From: a virus
Direction: 5' to 3' (one strand)
IMG/VR virus record: IMGVR_UViG_3300012271_000928
Coordinates: 62,001-126,000 of that record
Length of the DNA: 64,000 bases
The notes beneath the pieces were generated by a model that worked only from the letters and a program-made list of their open reading frames with translations, searched no databases and was not told where the DNA came from. Positions 34,414 through 43,324 of this stretch are shown here, in pieces; within the stretch, counting starts at the first letter, position 1, and every line of letters starts with the position of its first letter. Made by a program: the position numbers and the translations under genes.

Positions 34414-36399
34414 TCATCTCCTGCGTCGGTTCCAGCGCTCGATCTGCTTCAAGCGACCTCCCCGCTGATCGGTGTAGTTGTTGTGCCGACTCTTTCGACG
34501 CTGATAGGAAGCCACCGACGTGGGACCCGAGGGCCGGTCATCCGAACCTCCCCGCGCGCCGCGACCCGCGATGGCCGTCTGTTTCCCCGTAGCCATGGCG
34601 CTGAGCCAGACCGAGCGAACCAGAGCATCCGAAAAGTCATCGTGCTTCCCATCGGTTTGGGGAGCCTCTACCTCGATGATCTTCTTGGACTTGCGCGTCG
34701 CCCGAAGCTCCAACAGCTCCGTGATGTAGGGAGCATTCTTGGCATCTCCGGCGTCGAGGACCGAGGAAGCGGTGTCGTTGTCGTCCTCCGTGTTCACGTC
34801 ACGCATCATGTAGTCGTACAGCTCAAGTTTACCATGATACATCAGGGCCTTGAATGCGTCGAACATCTGGGACGTGTGATCCTTGGTGAACTGCTTGGAC
34901 TTGATCTGCTCCAGCCCCATCTTGTCCAGGGTCTGCTGGAAGCTCAGACCCTGCCACTGGTCGAACAGGCCTTCTCGGACGTAAAACTTGCGCGAGACCT
35001 CCTTGACCCAGGCGGCCATCTCATCGAAGTCGAGCATGTCCACGTGGACGATCTCCCGCGCGTACGGGACCATCGGAGCCTGCAAGTGGGGGTTGAGGTC
35101 GTACCAGTCATGACCTGCCTGCCACTCCTCGTGGTAGATGAGGCGGATACCATCAGCTTCGGGACGGGTGAGCACGAGCGACGTACGGTCCGAGACCACA
35201 GCGAGGTCGAGCCCCATGTAGTGCGCCTGACGCGCGCGGCCACGAATCTCAGGCTTGAGGTCCTTGAGCACGCACACCATGAGGTCTCGCTTACGCTCGA
35301 TCCACGAGCTAACACGGTCCGTGAACTCCGCACCAAACTCCGTCGCAAAGACCGTCGGATCGTTGGCCTGGAAGTCCTCCAGGAAGGAGATGGGGACCTG
35401 CGGGTTGACCTCCCACGTCGGCGCCTGAATCATGAGGAGATCGCGAGCAGGTGGACCACCAGCCTTGGACTGCGAATACGAGTTGTAGAAGAGACCCGAC
35501 TTCGCAGAAGGCGAAGAGATCATGATCACACGGCCCTCAGAATGCGACGTGAGGTTCGTCTGAGACTGATTGGGGTCCGAGGGCCCGAACGTAGCTACCG
35601 AGGGCGTGACGGCGCTGTAAACGGACTGAGCAGACGACCCGCCCTTGTCCTTGAAGAAGGCGACCTCATCCAGAATGACGACGATGTTGGCGTAACCACG
35701 GATACCTGAGCTGGACGAGGAGAAGAACCTGATCTGACAGCTCGCCCGGCCATCATCACGCGCCGAACCCGTCTCCTCGATGTCGTGAGGAGTCTGGAAC
35801 CTCATGAACGACTGCGTGTCGTGTGACAGAAAGGGCGTGAAGAAGTCACAGTTGACGAAGTGGTTGCGAATAGCGTTGTAGAGGATCTGAGACTGATCCT
35901 TGGTCGGAGCGACCGTGGACAGGGTGATCTCAGCACCCTCAGCCATCCCGTAGTACCGCTGCGGGTCAAACTTGCGCAGGAGCCGGTAGATCTCGTAAGC
36001 CCCGATGATCGACGAGATGAAGGACTTGCCAGAACGTCGACCAATAGGGAGGATCAGTCGGTGCCGCTCGTGATCTGGCTCCCGGATGTTGCATCGGCCC
36101 TCATTGAAGAGGTAGCCCATGTACTCGGCTTCGGTGAAGTTGTGGAAATGCTCCGCCTTGGCCGAGTCTCCATCGCGCCAGTTCTTGGGGATGCGAATCG
36201 TACGCTCGGAGCTGTTCAGCTCCAGGTTGTAATAGCACTTGAGGATGAACTGCTGCACCGGGAACAAGCGGATACGCTCACTAGGACCCATGTTCAACCC
36301 AAACGGGCTCTCCACGAACTCCTGGATGTTCATGGCCGAAGGGGTTTCGTCGGCCGTACTACGGCGTCCGGCTCGGCTAAATAGGGTTGAAAGATCCAT
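34414..36399 (-). CDS. terL: Large terminase subunit
   Basis: A 661-residue packaging motor and headful/cos nuclease. ATPase domain: Walker A GRRSGKS (120-126), Walker B VVILDE (240-245) and coupling SSPSAKSG (295-302). The nuclease (RNase H-like) domain starts YMGLDLAVVSDRTSL with D398, and has a late acidic cluster DDFSDAL (about 599-605). It assembles on the portal at 31839-33791 and pumps DNA into proheads. The C-terminal tail is Arg-rich (RLKQIERWNRRRR). No intein or frame break is seen. Confidence 0.92.
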   Translation of the reverse strand: MDLSTLFSRAGRRSTADETPSAMNIQEFVESPFGLNMGPSERIRLFPVQQFILKCYYNLELNSSERTIRIPKNWRDGDSAKAEHFHNFTEAEYMGYLFNEGRCNIREPDHERHRLILPIGRRSGKSFISSIIGAYEIYRLLRKFDPQRYYGMAEGAEITLSTVAPTKDQSQILYNAIRNHFVNCDFFTPFLSHDTQSFMRFQTPHDIEETGSARDDGRASCQIRFFSSSSSGIRGYANIVVILDEVAFFKDKGGSSAQSVYSAVTPSVATFGPSDPNQSQTNLTSHSEGRVIMISSPSAKSGLFYNSYSQSKAGGPPARDLLMIQAPTWEVNPQVPISFLEDFQANDPTVFATEFGAEFTDRVSSWIERKRDLMVCVLKDLKPEIRGRARQAHYMGLDLAVVSDRTSLVLTRPEADGIRLIYHEEWQAGHDWYDLNPHLQAPMVPYAREIVHVDMLDFDEMAAWVKEVSRKFYVREGLFDQWQGLSFQQTLDKMGLEQIKSKQFTKDHTSQMFDAFKALMYHGKLELYDYMMRDVNTEDDNDTASSVLDAGDAKNAPYITELLELRATRKSKKIIEVEAPQTDGKHDDFSDALVRSVWLSAMATGKQTAIAGRGARGGSDDRPSGPTSVASYQRRKSRHNNYTDQRGGRLKQIERWNRRRR

Positions 36400-36423
36400 A
36401 GCAAGTCACTCCGTTTGGGGGGG

Positions 36424-36975
36424 TCAGTCCGAGTCTCCCCCGGACTTGACGTACTTCAACGCCTCACGCTCCCACCCCTCGAAAAGCTCCTGCATGACGT
36501 CGAAAAAGCGCTGGCGCATCTCGTCTTTCATTTCGACCTCATCACAAGCCGCTGAGATCTTGTCGACCCAGAACTTGAAGAGGAGTTGGAACGTGTTTGA
36601 GCTGAAGTCAAGAGACTCGCTCATAACCGTCTCGCGCTTCTTGAAGTAGGTGTCGATCACCGCCTTGATGGACGTGATCTTCTTGGCGCTGATGGTGGTG
36701 GTATCCTTGCCCTTGCGCTCGGCCTCTTGCCGCTCGAAGTCCAGGCTCCCCGCCTCCTTGGCCAGCTCCACCATGGCCACGTCCAGGACGTCCATGCTGT
36801 CTGGAGCCTCAATGAGCTGAGTGACCAGAGCGTCGTCGCGCAGATGGCGCTTCTTGTTGCGCATGAGCTGCGCGACGACCTCATCTACCGGCTCAATCGG
36901 GATCTTGGGAGGACGACCCCTGGGGCGCTTCTTATCAACCCGCTCCAGCGTCACAACCTGCAATTTGCTTCCCAT
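36424..36975 (-). CDS. Putative small terminase subunit (AT-hook N-terminus)
   Basis: The ATG at 36975 follows GGAGG by 6 nt. The 183-residue protein starts with a DNA-binding AT-hook-like KRPRGRPPK (about 16-24), followed by helices (VDEVVAQLMRNKKRHLRDDA, ...ISAKKITSIKAVIDTYFKKR) and an acidic-to-basic C-terminus. Small size, a DNA-binding motif and position just before the large terminase make it the best candidate for the small subunit. No homology is evident by eye. Confidence 0.5.
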   Translation of the reverse strand: MGSKLQVVTLERVDKKRPRGRPPKIPIEPVDEVVAQLMRNKKRHLRDDALVTQLIEAPDSMDVLDVAMVELAKEAGSLDFERQEAERKGKDTTTISAKKITSIKAVIDTYFKKRETVMSESLDFSSNTFQLLFKFWVDKISAACDEVEMKDEMRQRFFDVMQELFEGWEREALKYVKSGGDSD

Positions 36976-37005
36976 AACCAACCTCCTAAACAAAGAAAAC
37001 GCAGC

Positions 37006-37329
37006 TCAGCGCAACGACGCCGCGACGCGCTTGAGAAGAGTCGCCTCTTCCTTGCGACCCAGGACCGAGAACATGACGCCCATCGCGTAGGTCATGAGGT
37101 AGGCCTGACGACGCATCTCATCCGAATCCTGCTTGGTGACCGCGACAACAAACTTCGAGCCGCCCGCCTTGAGCTGGCTGCCCAACTCGCGAATCTTGCC
37201 CATCGCATTGGCCTTCTTATCGGTCACCATATCCTCGCCCGAAGCGAGATGTGCGATCACGGGCTTGAGGTCCGCGCGAAGCTCGGGATGAGCGTTGCCG
37301 AGGTCGATGAGTGCTTGCTTGGTGTTCAT
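37006..37329 (-). CDS. Tagged protein (PELRADLKPVIAHL) with C-terminal RVAASL
   Basis: A 107-residue product after GGAG. Residues 1-28 (TKQALIDLGNAHPELRADLK then PVIAHL) are the tag in variant form. The body is helical with LGSQLKAGGSKFVVAVTK and AYLMTYAMGVMFSVLG. It ends TLLKRVAASLR, a form of the second recurrent motif, so this one protein has both. Function unknown. Confidence 0.65.
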   Translation of the reverse strand: MNTKQALIDLGNAHPELRADLKPVIAHLASGEDMVTDKKANAMGKIRELGSQLKAGGSKFVVAVTKQDSDEMRRQAYLMTYAMGVMFSVLGRKEEATLLKRVAASLR

Positions 37330-37350
37330 ATCAGGTCTCCAGTTGGGGAA

Positions 37351-40299
37351 TCAGTCGAGGATGAAATCCCCGTCAAGGGTGATGTCGAAAGAATCTTCAG
37401 AACCTTCTGCATTCAACTCGAAGTCAAGGCTACCTCCAGCGGGTGCCATCTCGAACTCTCCCATGAGCACGTGTGCCGTCGGAGCTGCCGAACTGGTATC
37501 CCGAGCGGTCTCCAATGCAGTCCGCGCCGCACGTGAAGCCTCTGCCTTGGCGTCCAGGCTCTTTTGAGCCTTCTGAACATCCACAGCAGGCTTGAAGAGG
37601 TCCCCGTAGTGACCCTGGTACAGGCCGTCATGCGAGGCCTCAACCTTCGGAGTGCGTGTGTGCGCGAGCATGGTGCGGGTCTTGGCGTTGCCAGACTGAG
37701 CACGAAGGGTCTCGGCCTGCCTACGCGTCAACTCACCCGCCTGCACACGATGGCCAATGGCCCGGTCGACGGTCGAGTCGTCGTAAACCGGCTGAGCCAC
37801 GAGCGGCTTGCGATAGGCCTTGCACGAGCCCTGACGGTTGAACTGACACCCGACACACTTCGCGGACTTGACCACCTGTGTCACGGTTGAAGCCGTTCGG
37901 GCGGCGCCCTGGTGGCAGTCGTCATACGCATCTGCGACCACGTACACGCGGCCGTAGAGGCCTTCCTCCTCACGCATCGCGAGCACGACCGGAGCCGAAT
38001 CCACCAGGGACTCGGTGTCCATGGCACGCTTGATGTCCCGAGACAGACGCGCGCCATGCGCTCCTGACATGAGACGATCACGCATGAACCGCCCCGCCTT
38101 GCTCTTGAAGAACGCCGAAAGAGGCGGGACCGAACCGCGAGCCACGAAAGACGGGTCCGTCGCAGCCTTGATGATGGAGCTGGCCTTGCGCAACCCATCA
38201 CGTGAGCTTGCAACGCGACTCGACGCTTTGCCGTCCTGCTCCGAGAGGTACACCTCCCCGAGCACATCCAGACCCACACGATGAGACAACCGGTCGAGGA
38301 TCACATCCCCACCAGGAGCCTTGAGGTGGTCCTCCAGAGTCGCGAACACGCGCTTACGCGGCGTGGCCGCGAGCTGGGCGACGAAACCACGCATCTGCTC
38401 GTTGCTCACGAACTCCGGGCGCCACTGGCGATACGGAGAGTCGTGGGTCGCAACGCGAGAAGCCACGGGACGCGCGTAGGCCTCCAGTGCGAGCTTGCGC
38501 ACACCCTCACCCGAGAGCTTGGCCAGACGCGTAACGGTCTGACGCAGGTAGCCATCCATCTTGTCCGCGCGTACGCCCGCGTGCGCGGCCATGCGACGCG
38601 CGAGGGGCGCGTGCGCGTACGGGCTCGTGAAGAATGTCTCCCGGTTCTCCGGAGTGAGACGGGGGAGATCGTTGAGACCCTCCCGTCCAGCCTTCTTGAG
38701 CAGCGCGGGAGACACGAGCGACGTGTCGACGTAGAGCTGACCCAGCAGGTGCAAGTGCGGCTTGAGACTGGCCAGCTTGGGGTCAGCCTCCAACAGGGTC
38801 GCAACGCGAGCGCTGTGATCACCACGGAGCATGGCCACCACAATGTCCTCGCGGTTGGAGACCTCGCGCGGGTTGGCGGTCGTAATACGCTCAGGGCTGT
38901 AGGCCTTGAACGCCTCGACAGCCTGCTTGAAGTTTACACCCTTGGTCGGGTTGTAAATGTACGGAGCATCGTACATCGCAGTCTTGGTGGAGACCGTCTT
39001 CGACCAGATACGACGAGCGACCTCAAGAGCCGCCTCCCGATCTTGCGAGGACACCTGAGCCCACATCGAGTCAAAGACCGACTGGGACTGAGAGGCCTGA
39101 CGGTCCGAGGGGCCTTGAGTCAGCTCAAGGTAACGGTTGAGCGTTGCGCGCAGAGGTACGGGGTGACGCACATCCGCAACAGGACCCTGCACCAAGTCGG
39201 TGCGAAGCTCCGTCTCGGAGTACGGCATGCCCACGACGTGTGCAGGGCGCTCGGGGAGGGCCTCGATAAACGCCGACGCCTCCTTGTAGGTGGGGAAGAA
39301 CGAGATGTCGGCGTACACGGGACCCAGGAGGTGCAAGTGCGACTTGAACACCGCGAGGTCCGCGTCATGAGCCACGCGCTCCTGAAGGACCTTGCCATGA
39401 GGGTTCGACATCATGATCTTGGCCCAACGAAGCTGCTTGCGCTGAAGGCGGACGTTGCCCACGACCTCCTGCATGCCCTCATGCGCCATGAGCTGACGTG
39501 CGGCGTCCTGAGCCGAAATCGCATCGCCCACGTTGGCGACCACCGGCTTGTGCTCCTGAACCGTCTCCGAGAGGCGAGCCTTGCGCAACATGGCCGTCTG
39601 GACACGAGCACGCACGGGCATGTCCTCAAGATCACTGACGTCCTTGTCGAGCAGGCGATCCTGAAGGCCGTCCCAGAGGCTCTCGCTGTAGTCGACCTCG
39701 AACGTCAGATCCTTGTGGAAGACCCCACAGCGTCCTTCTCGATTGTGTACGCAGCCCACACACGCGCTCTTGGCCAGCAGGAGCGTCGCCGCGCGGTTGC
39801 GCGCAGTGAGGCCCCGCTGAACGCCTCCGTTGGCGCAGCGAGGAAACAGACGCGCATCCAGGTACACCTCACCAAGGAGGCCACGCTCCTCCAGGACGGC
39901 GCGAACGCGATCACGCGACGCAGCGAGCGTCTTGGGCCCGAACTTGGTCTGGAGGTTGGAGATCACAGTACGAGCTTTCACGCCCGCCTGGACCTGAGCA
40001 CGGGTGAAGTGCTCGACCAGGGCCACGACGTCCTCGTCTTCGAGGCGACCAAAGTGCGGACGCTCCGACCAAAACGGAGTCGTCGGCTTGGCGGGCTCTC
40101 GGTTCTGAGGCAAGAGGTGGAACGCCTGTGCGTCACTCAGATCCTTGAGATGCGCTTGCAGCTCCGGGATAGAGTCGAGGTTCTGCTCGGGGAGAGCCTC
40201 CATGTGTTCACGGTACTCCTCCTTGTCAACGTCGAGCCAATCCAGATCTGCTACTGGCTCCTCGTCAAGAAAAGTCCCAAGGTCTCCGAGATCAGCCAT
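37351..40299 (-). CDS. 982-residue repeat protein with two CxxC...C clusters
   Basis: The ATG at 40299 has GGAG 6 nt upstream and overlaps the upstream gene; longer frames are not needed. A motif of the form LLG-x-(V/L)-Y-x-D recurs about five times: GLLGEVYLDARLFPRC, HLHLLGPVYADISFF, HLHLLGQLYVDTSLV, VLGEVYLSEQDG and GLYGRVYVVADAYDDC. The first and last are followed by near-identical cysteine clusters, CVGCVHNREGRC and CVGCQFNRQGSC. Between them are helical stretches with many Arg. The clusters could bind zinc or iron-sulfur. It lies upstream of the terminase genes; a virion-injected role is possible but not shown. Confidence 0.6.
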   Translation of the reverse strand: MADLGDLGTFLDEEPVADLDWLDVDKEEYREHMEALPEQNLDSIPELQAHLKDLSDAQAFHLLPQNREPAKPTTPFWSERPHFGRLEDEDVVALVEHFTRAQVQAGVKARTVISNLQTKFGPKTLAASRDRVRAVLEERGLLGEVYLDARLFPRCANGGVQRGLTARNRAATLLLAKSACVGCVHNREGRCGVFHKDLTFEVDYSESLWDGLQDRLLDKDVSDLEDMPVRARVQTAMLRKARLSETVQEHKPVVANVGDAISAQDAARQLMAHEGMQEVVGNVRLQRKQLRWAKIMMSNPHGKVLQERVAHDADLAVFKSHLHLLGPVYADISFFPTYKEASAFIEALPERPAHVVGMPYSETELRTDLVQGPVADVRHPVPLRATLNRYLELTQGPSDRQASQSQSVFDSMWAQVSSQDREAALEVARRIWSKTVSTKTAMYDAPYIYNPTKGVNFKQAVEAFKAYSPERITTANPREVSNREDIVVAMLRGDHSARVATLLEADPKLASLKPHLHLLGQLYVDTSLVSPALLKKAGREGLNDLPRLTPENRETFFTSPYAHAPLARRMAAHAGVRADKMDGYLRQTVTRLAKLSGEGVRKLALEAYARPVASRVATHDSPYRQWRPEFVSNEQMRGFVAQLAATPRKRVFATLEDHLKAPGGDVILDRLSHRVGLDVLGEVYLSEQDGKASSRVASSRDGLRKASSIIKAATDPSFVARGSVPPLSAFFKSKAGRFMRDRLMSGAHGARLSRDIKRAMDTESLVDSAPVVLAMREEEGLYGRVYVVADAYDDCHQGAARTASTVTQVVKSAKCVGCQFNRQGSCKAYRKPLVAQPVYDDSTVDRAIGHRVQAGELTRRQAETLRAQSGNAKTRTMLAHTRTPKVEASHDGLYQGHYGDLFKPAVDVQKAQKSLDAKAEASRAARTALETARDTSSAAPTAHVLMGEFEMAPAGGSLDFELNAEGSEDSFDITLDGDFILD

Positions 40300-40861
40300 T
40301 GTGCGCTCCATGGTATCGGACGCTCGCCTGCTTGACGACATCCTCCTTGTACTCTCGCTCGACAAACGCGTCCGGGTTGAGACTGATCTCATCGGACTCA
40401 TCAAGCATCTGCTCCGCTTCCGCCTCCTCGCTCGCCGGGATCGACAAGGTTTTGGCGTCCCAATGCGGAGCACGAAGCTCGTCATAGAGAGTGTCTTGCA
40501 ATGCGGACAGCGCCTCAATGGACTCGTTCATCGACTTGCGCATCTCTTTGATGTCCTGAATGAATCCCGAACCTCCGAGCTTACCGTCCGGAGAGATCGA
40601 GACCGCCTTGATCTTGGTGAACGTCCCGTGCGCGCTAATGAGGTGCCCCAGGGCCACGGAGGTGGACCACAGGACCTTGGCCAGAGGCTTCTTGGCCTTG
40701 GGGTTGTACTTGTACTCGTCGGGAAGCACGCGGCCGTCTGGGCCCGTGTCCTTGATGAAGCGGATCTCACCGGCAGACTTGACCCTCCCGGACGCCAAAA
40801 GGTGACGGCGGGCTACGTCCTGAGCCAGACGTCGTTCGCGTTTAAGGTCTCGGGAGTTCAT
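40292..40861 (-). CDS. Conserved phage protein of unknown function
   Basis: A 189-residue protein. It starts MNSRDLKRERRLAQDVARRH, a variant of the LARRVA motif. The centre (about 30-125) is dense with conserved-looking residues: KSAGEIRFIKDTGPDGRVLP, KPLAKVLWSTSVALGHLISA, HGTFTKIKAVSISPDGKLGG and EALSALQDTLYDELRAPHW. From memory this stretch is common in uncultured large phages, always unnamed. Function unknown. Confidence 0.65.
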   Translation of the reverse strand: MNSRDLKRERRLAQDVARRHLLASGRVKSAGEIRFIKDTGPDGRVLPDEYKYNPKAKKPLAKVLWSTSVALGHLISAHGTFTKIKAVSISPDGKLGGSGFIQDIKEMRKSMNESIEALSALQDTLYDELRAPHWDAKTLSIPASEEAEAEQMLDESDEISLNPDAFVEREYKEDVVKQASVRYHGAHNG

Positions 40862-40864
40862 AGG

Positions 40865-41167
40865 TCATCCAGCCTTCAGGGGGTTGCCATCTGCATCAAA
40901 GAGACGCTCGACCTCCCAGCCTCCGCCCTCTCGCTCGCGCAGCTTCCAGAGATCATGCTCGGACTTGCGGATCAGCGTATCGTTGGCCACGCGCCGAAAG
41001 CCCGACAGATCACGCAGGTTCGCCACGCGAATCGTGTTCGGAACCTCCGGGACAGACGGATCACGGAAATCAATGGTGGCCTTTGGCGAGTCGTCAAAGA
41101 ACGCGTCGATGCCCGTATCAGGAGCCGTCAAGGCGGACAGGTCGAAGTCGGTATAGTCGTCAGACAT
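40865..41167 (-). CDS. Small conserved phage protein
   Basis: A 100-residue protein after GGAG. The N-terminal half is acidic; the second half reads ANLRDLSGFRRVANDTLIRK then SEHDLWKLRE and a DADGNPLK tail. It is next to the conserved gene at 40292 and probably co-expressed. Function unknown. Confidence 0.65.
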   Translation of the reverse strand: MSDDYTDFDLSALTAPDTGIDAFFDDSPKATIDFRDPSVPEVPNTIRVANLRDLSGFRRVANDTLIRKSEHDLWKLREREGGGWEVERLFDADGNPLKAG

Positions 41168-41191
41168 GAAGAAGTCTCCGGGTAGAGGGGT

Positions 41192-41461
41192 TCAAAAACC
41201 GGTCATCGTCAGGCCGTCCTTAGACGCACGATCTGCAATGAGGCCCGCAACTCGGCGGTCCTCCGACAGAAACGTCAGGTAGTCGAACCCACGCGTACAC
41301 TGTACGCCCGAGTGCTTCGACTTGACCCCTTGCTCAAAAGCAACAAGCTGACGCTCATCACTGAAGTAAACCGTAATCGTCGACGTGACTTGCCCTACGT
41401 TGTCCAGGTAGGCCTGAGCAACGCGTTTTGACATCACCACGTGTTTGATTGAGTTCTTCAT
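41192..41461 (-). CDS. Small protein with SKRVAQAYL motif
   Basis: The ATG at 41461 (MKNSIKHVVMSKRVAQAYL) puts the recurrent motif near the N-terminus; an earlier start at 41509 is possible. The 89-residue product continues with a beta-rich domain (STITVYFSDERQLVAFEQGV, VQCTRGFDYLTFLSEDRRVA). A promoter-like motif lies upstream at 41521-41539. Function unknown. Confidence 0.6.
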   Translation of the reverse strand: MKNSIKHVVMSKRVAQAYLDNVGQVTSTITVYFSDERQLVAFEQGVKSKHSGVQCTRGFDYLTFLSEDRRVAGLIADRASKDGLTMTGF

Positions 41462-41520
41462 GGCCGTCAGGGTCCGAAGGGAGGCGTTAGATGGTGGTAC
41501 CATTACCACTCAGTGCCCCG

Positions 41521-41539
41521 GACCATAAACGGATTACCG
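41521..41539 (-). promoter_or_regulatory. Candidate phage promoter motif
   Basis: Minus strand CGGTAATCCGTTTATGGTC, 60 nt before the ATG at 41461. It aligns base for base over most of its length with 6742-6760 (GGTnATCCnTTTATnGTC). It lies at the border between the replication and head modules, a natural place for a late promoter. Confidence 0.5.
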
Positions 41540-41579
41540 ACCGCGAGCGCAGCCGGACTTGACTAGAGAGGACCTCTTG

Positions 41580-42392
41580 TCAGACGAGAGTGCGAGTCGG
41601 ACGCTTGGTCCATTTCGGGAGGCGAATCTCGCGCAGAATGTTGAAGTTGTATCGGATGATCAGGAACGTGCGGTAGTAGTCCGCCATGATCATGAGCTTG
41701 GGAGGGATGTCCTCGCTCTCCACGCCACGCAAAGCCGCAACCAGATGATAGAGGCCGTCATGTTCGGGAGCTGTGATCTCACGTGCGGTACCCTCGACGC
41801 GAGCGTCCAGGTAATCCTCCAAGCCGTCACAAACCTCCCAAAGGTCCTCCGCGAGGTCTTCGTTCTCATCCCGAGCCAACACAGCGTCCGACCAGTTCTC
41901 CAGCTCCGTGACCAAGTGCTCTCCCAGGCGGGCGAGGTTGGCGATGAAGCGATGGCGGACGCGACCTTGAGAGATCTTCAGGATCTGCGCGACCTCAGAC
42001 TGACACGTGGAGATGAACATCTCCGAGAAGATCCGGGCGTCCAGCTCGCTCATGAGCCCGTTGAGGTCCTTGAAGATCTGCTCTTTGGTGACATCCGGGA
42101 TCTCGACCAGGAAGCGAATGCGCTTGATCGCGCGCTGGAGCCTGTACGACACCGCCGCCTGCGTAATCTGGAAAATCTCCGCGATGTCCACCTGCCTCTT
42201 GCCCCTGAAGTAATAGAGACGGATGAGGTCCGCCTCGCGAGAGGGGAGCCGATCCATCACCGCATTGATCTTGTCAATGTGCAGGTCCTTCCAGGCCGTG
42301 TCCGTCTCGGGAAGCGGCTCCAGGCCATCGCCCTGCGAAAAGCGCGCGGCGATCTCCTGAGGGTCCAACGGTTGGATGTAATAGCGACTCAT
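41580..42392 (-). CDS. Sigma-70 region-4-like transcription factor
   Basis: A 270-residue protein. Residues about 40-95 read INAVMDRLPSREADLIRLYY, then RGKRQVDIAEIFQITQAAVS and YRLQRAIKRI, the helix-turn-helix of sigma-70 region 4. A second helix-turn-helix-like segment follows (SEVAQILKISQGRVRHRF). The C-terminal half is unlike sigma factors. It may redirect host RNA polymerase to phage promoters such as the TTTATA motif. The ATG overlaps the TGA of the exonuclease gene (ATGA). Confidence 0.7.
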   Translation of the reverse strand: MSRYYIQPLDPQEIAARFSQGDGLEPLPETDTAWKDLHIDKINAVMDRLPSREADLIRLYYFRGKRQVDIAEIFQITQAAVSYRLQRAIKRIRFLVEIPDVTKEQIFKDLNGLMSELDARIFSEMFISTCQSEVAQILKISQGRVRHRFIANLARLGEHLVTELENWSDAVLARDENEDLAEDLWEVCDGLEDYLDARVEGTAREITAPEHDGLYHLVAALRGVESEDIPPKLMIMADYYRTFLIIRYNFNILREIRLPKWTKRPTRTLV

Positions 42393-43324
42393 AGCAGCTC
42401 TCCTGTGCGGTAGAAGCCCTTGGGCTCCTCAATCATCCCAACCAGCGGCTCGACCATGGAGGACATCTCCAGGATCTCACAGGCCGCTCGCACGCGATCG
42501 GGGTCCCCAGCACCCTCCAAGAGTTTGGGCTCGTCCGGGGTCTGGAAGCGCATGACCGCCTCATTGACCAGGGCTTGAGATGCGAACGCAGTCAACGTCT
42601 TACGCTGATACGCGGTCAGGTCTGCAAAGCCTGCTTTATAAATAGAATCCAAAGACCCCTCATGCTCGGTCACCAGACGAGCGATGATCTTGCGAGGGAC
42701 GCGCTTGAGTCCGGGGAGGCCGTCCGACGAGTCTCCCGAGAGCGCTCGAAAGGGCAGCAGGTTCGAGGGACCGATGCCGTGGAACTGCTCTCGGACAGAG
42801 GAAGCATCATGGGACTTCTTGCCGTCCGGAGACATGACCACCACACGATCCGTCACGAGCTGCAAGAGGTCACGATCCGTCGACACGAGAACGCGGACAT
42901 CATCAGGAGACCCATAGACATCCTCCCCAGACGCCGGAGCTTCCCGCGTGAGCCACGCGATGATGTCGTCCGCCTCGTACCCCTGTGCCTGGACTTGGTA
43001 GACCCTGAGCGCGGAGAGAATTGGCTTGAGAAGGTCGAGCTGAACAGAGAGGCCATCCCCAAGGGCTCCTCCGCGACCTTCCTTGTACGAGGCATGAAGC
43101 GCACGACGGCTCTCGACGTGTGCGCCATTCTGCTCCTCGTCACCCTCCCACGCTACCCAGAAACGCGCGCGAGGATGCTTCTTGCGCCAGGACACCAGCG
43201 AGCGAAGCATACCGTAGATGGCTCCTGTTGGAATCCCAGCCTCAGTGGAGAGGCCCGCCCTCACGTCGTAAACGAAGTGGGAGCGACACAACAGGTTCAT
43301 GCCATCAAAAATCACGTGCTTCAA
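42389..43324 (-). CDS. 5'-3' exonuclease / flap endonuclease (PIN/FEN-like)
   Basis: A 311-residue protein with a TTG start at 43324, which has GAGGAG 5-6 nt upstream and overlaps the stop of the NusG-like gene (TTGA). It has the T5/Pol I-type exonuclease pattern: VIFDGMNLLCRSHF with D7, AWEGDE (58-63), GYEADDIIAWL (115-125) and STDRDLLQLV (148-157), then a Gly-x-Asp helix-hairpin region (LSGDSSDGLPGLKRVPRKI). It would remove RNA primers or flaps in phage replication. All main acidic metal ligands are present. Confidence 0.85.
   Translation of the reverse strand: MKHVIFDGMNLLCRSHFVYDVRAGLSTEAGIPTGAIYGMLRSLVSWRKKHPRARFWVAWEGDEEQNGAHVESRRALHASYKEGRGGALGDGLSVQLDLLKPILSALRVYQVQAQGYEADDIIAWLTREAPASGEDVYGSPDDVRVLVSTDRDLLQLVTDRVVVMSPDGKKSHDASSVREQFHGIGPSNLLPFRALSGDSSDGLPGLKRVPRKIIARLVTEHEGSLDSIYKAGFADLTAYQRKTLTAFASQALVNEAVMRFQTPDEPKLLEGAGDPDRVRAACEILEMSSMVEPLVGMIEEPKGFYRTGELL

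Noticed and set aside
38281-40335. Plus-strand frame of 684 codons opposite the 982-residue repeat protein
   Set aside because: Same reason: antisense to a gene with clear repeats and cysteine clusters, and no ribosome site.
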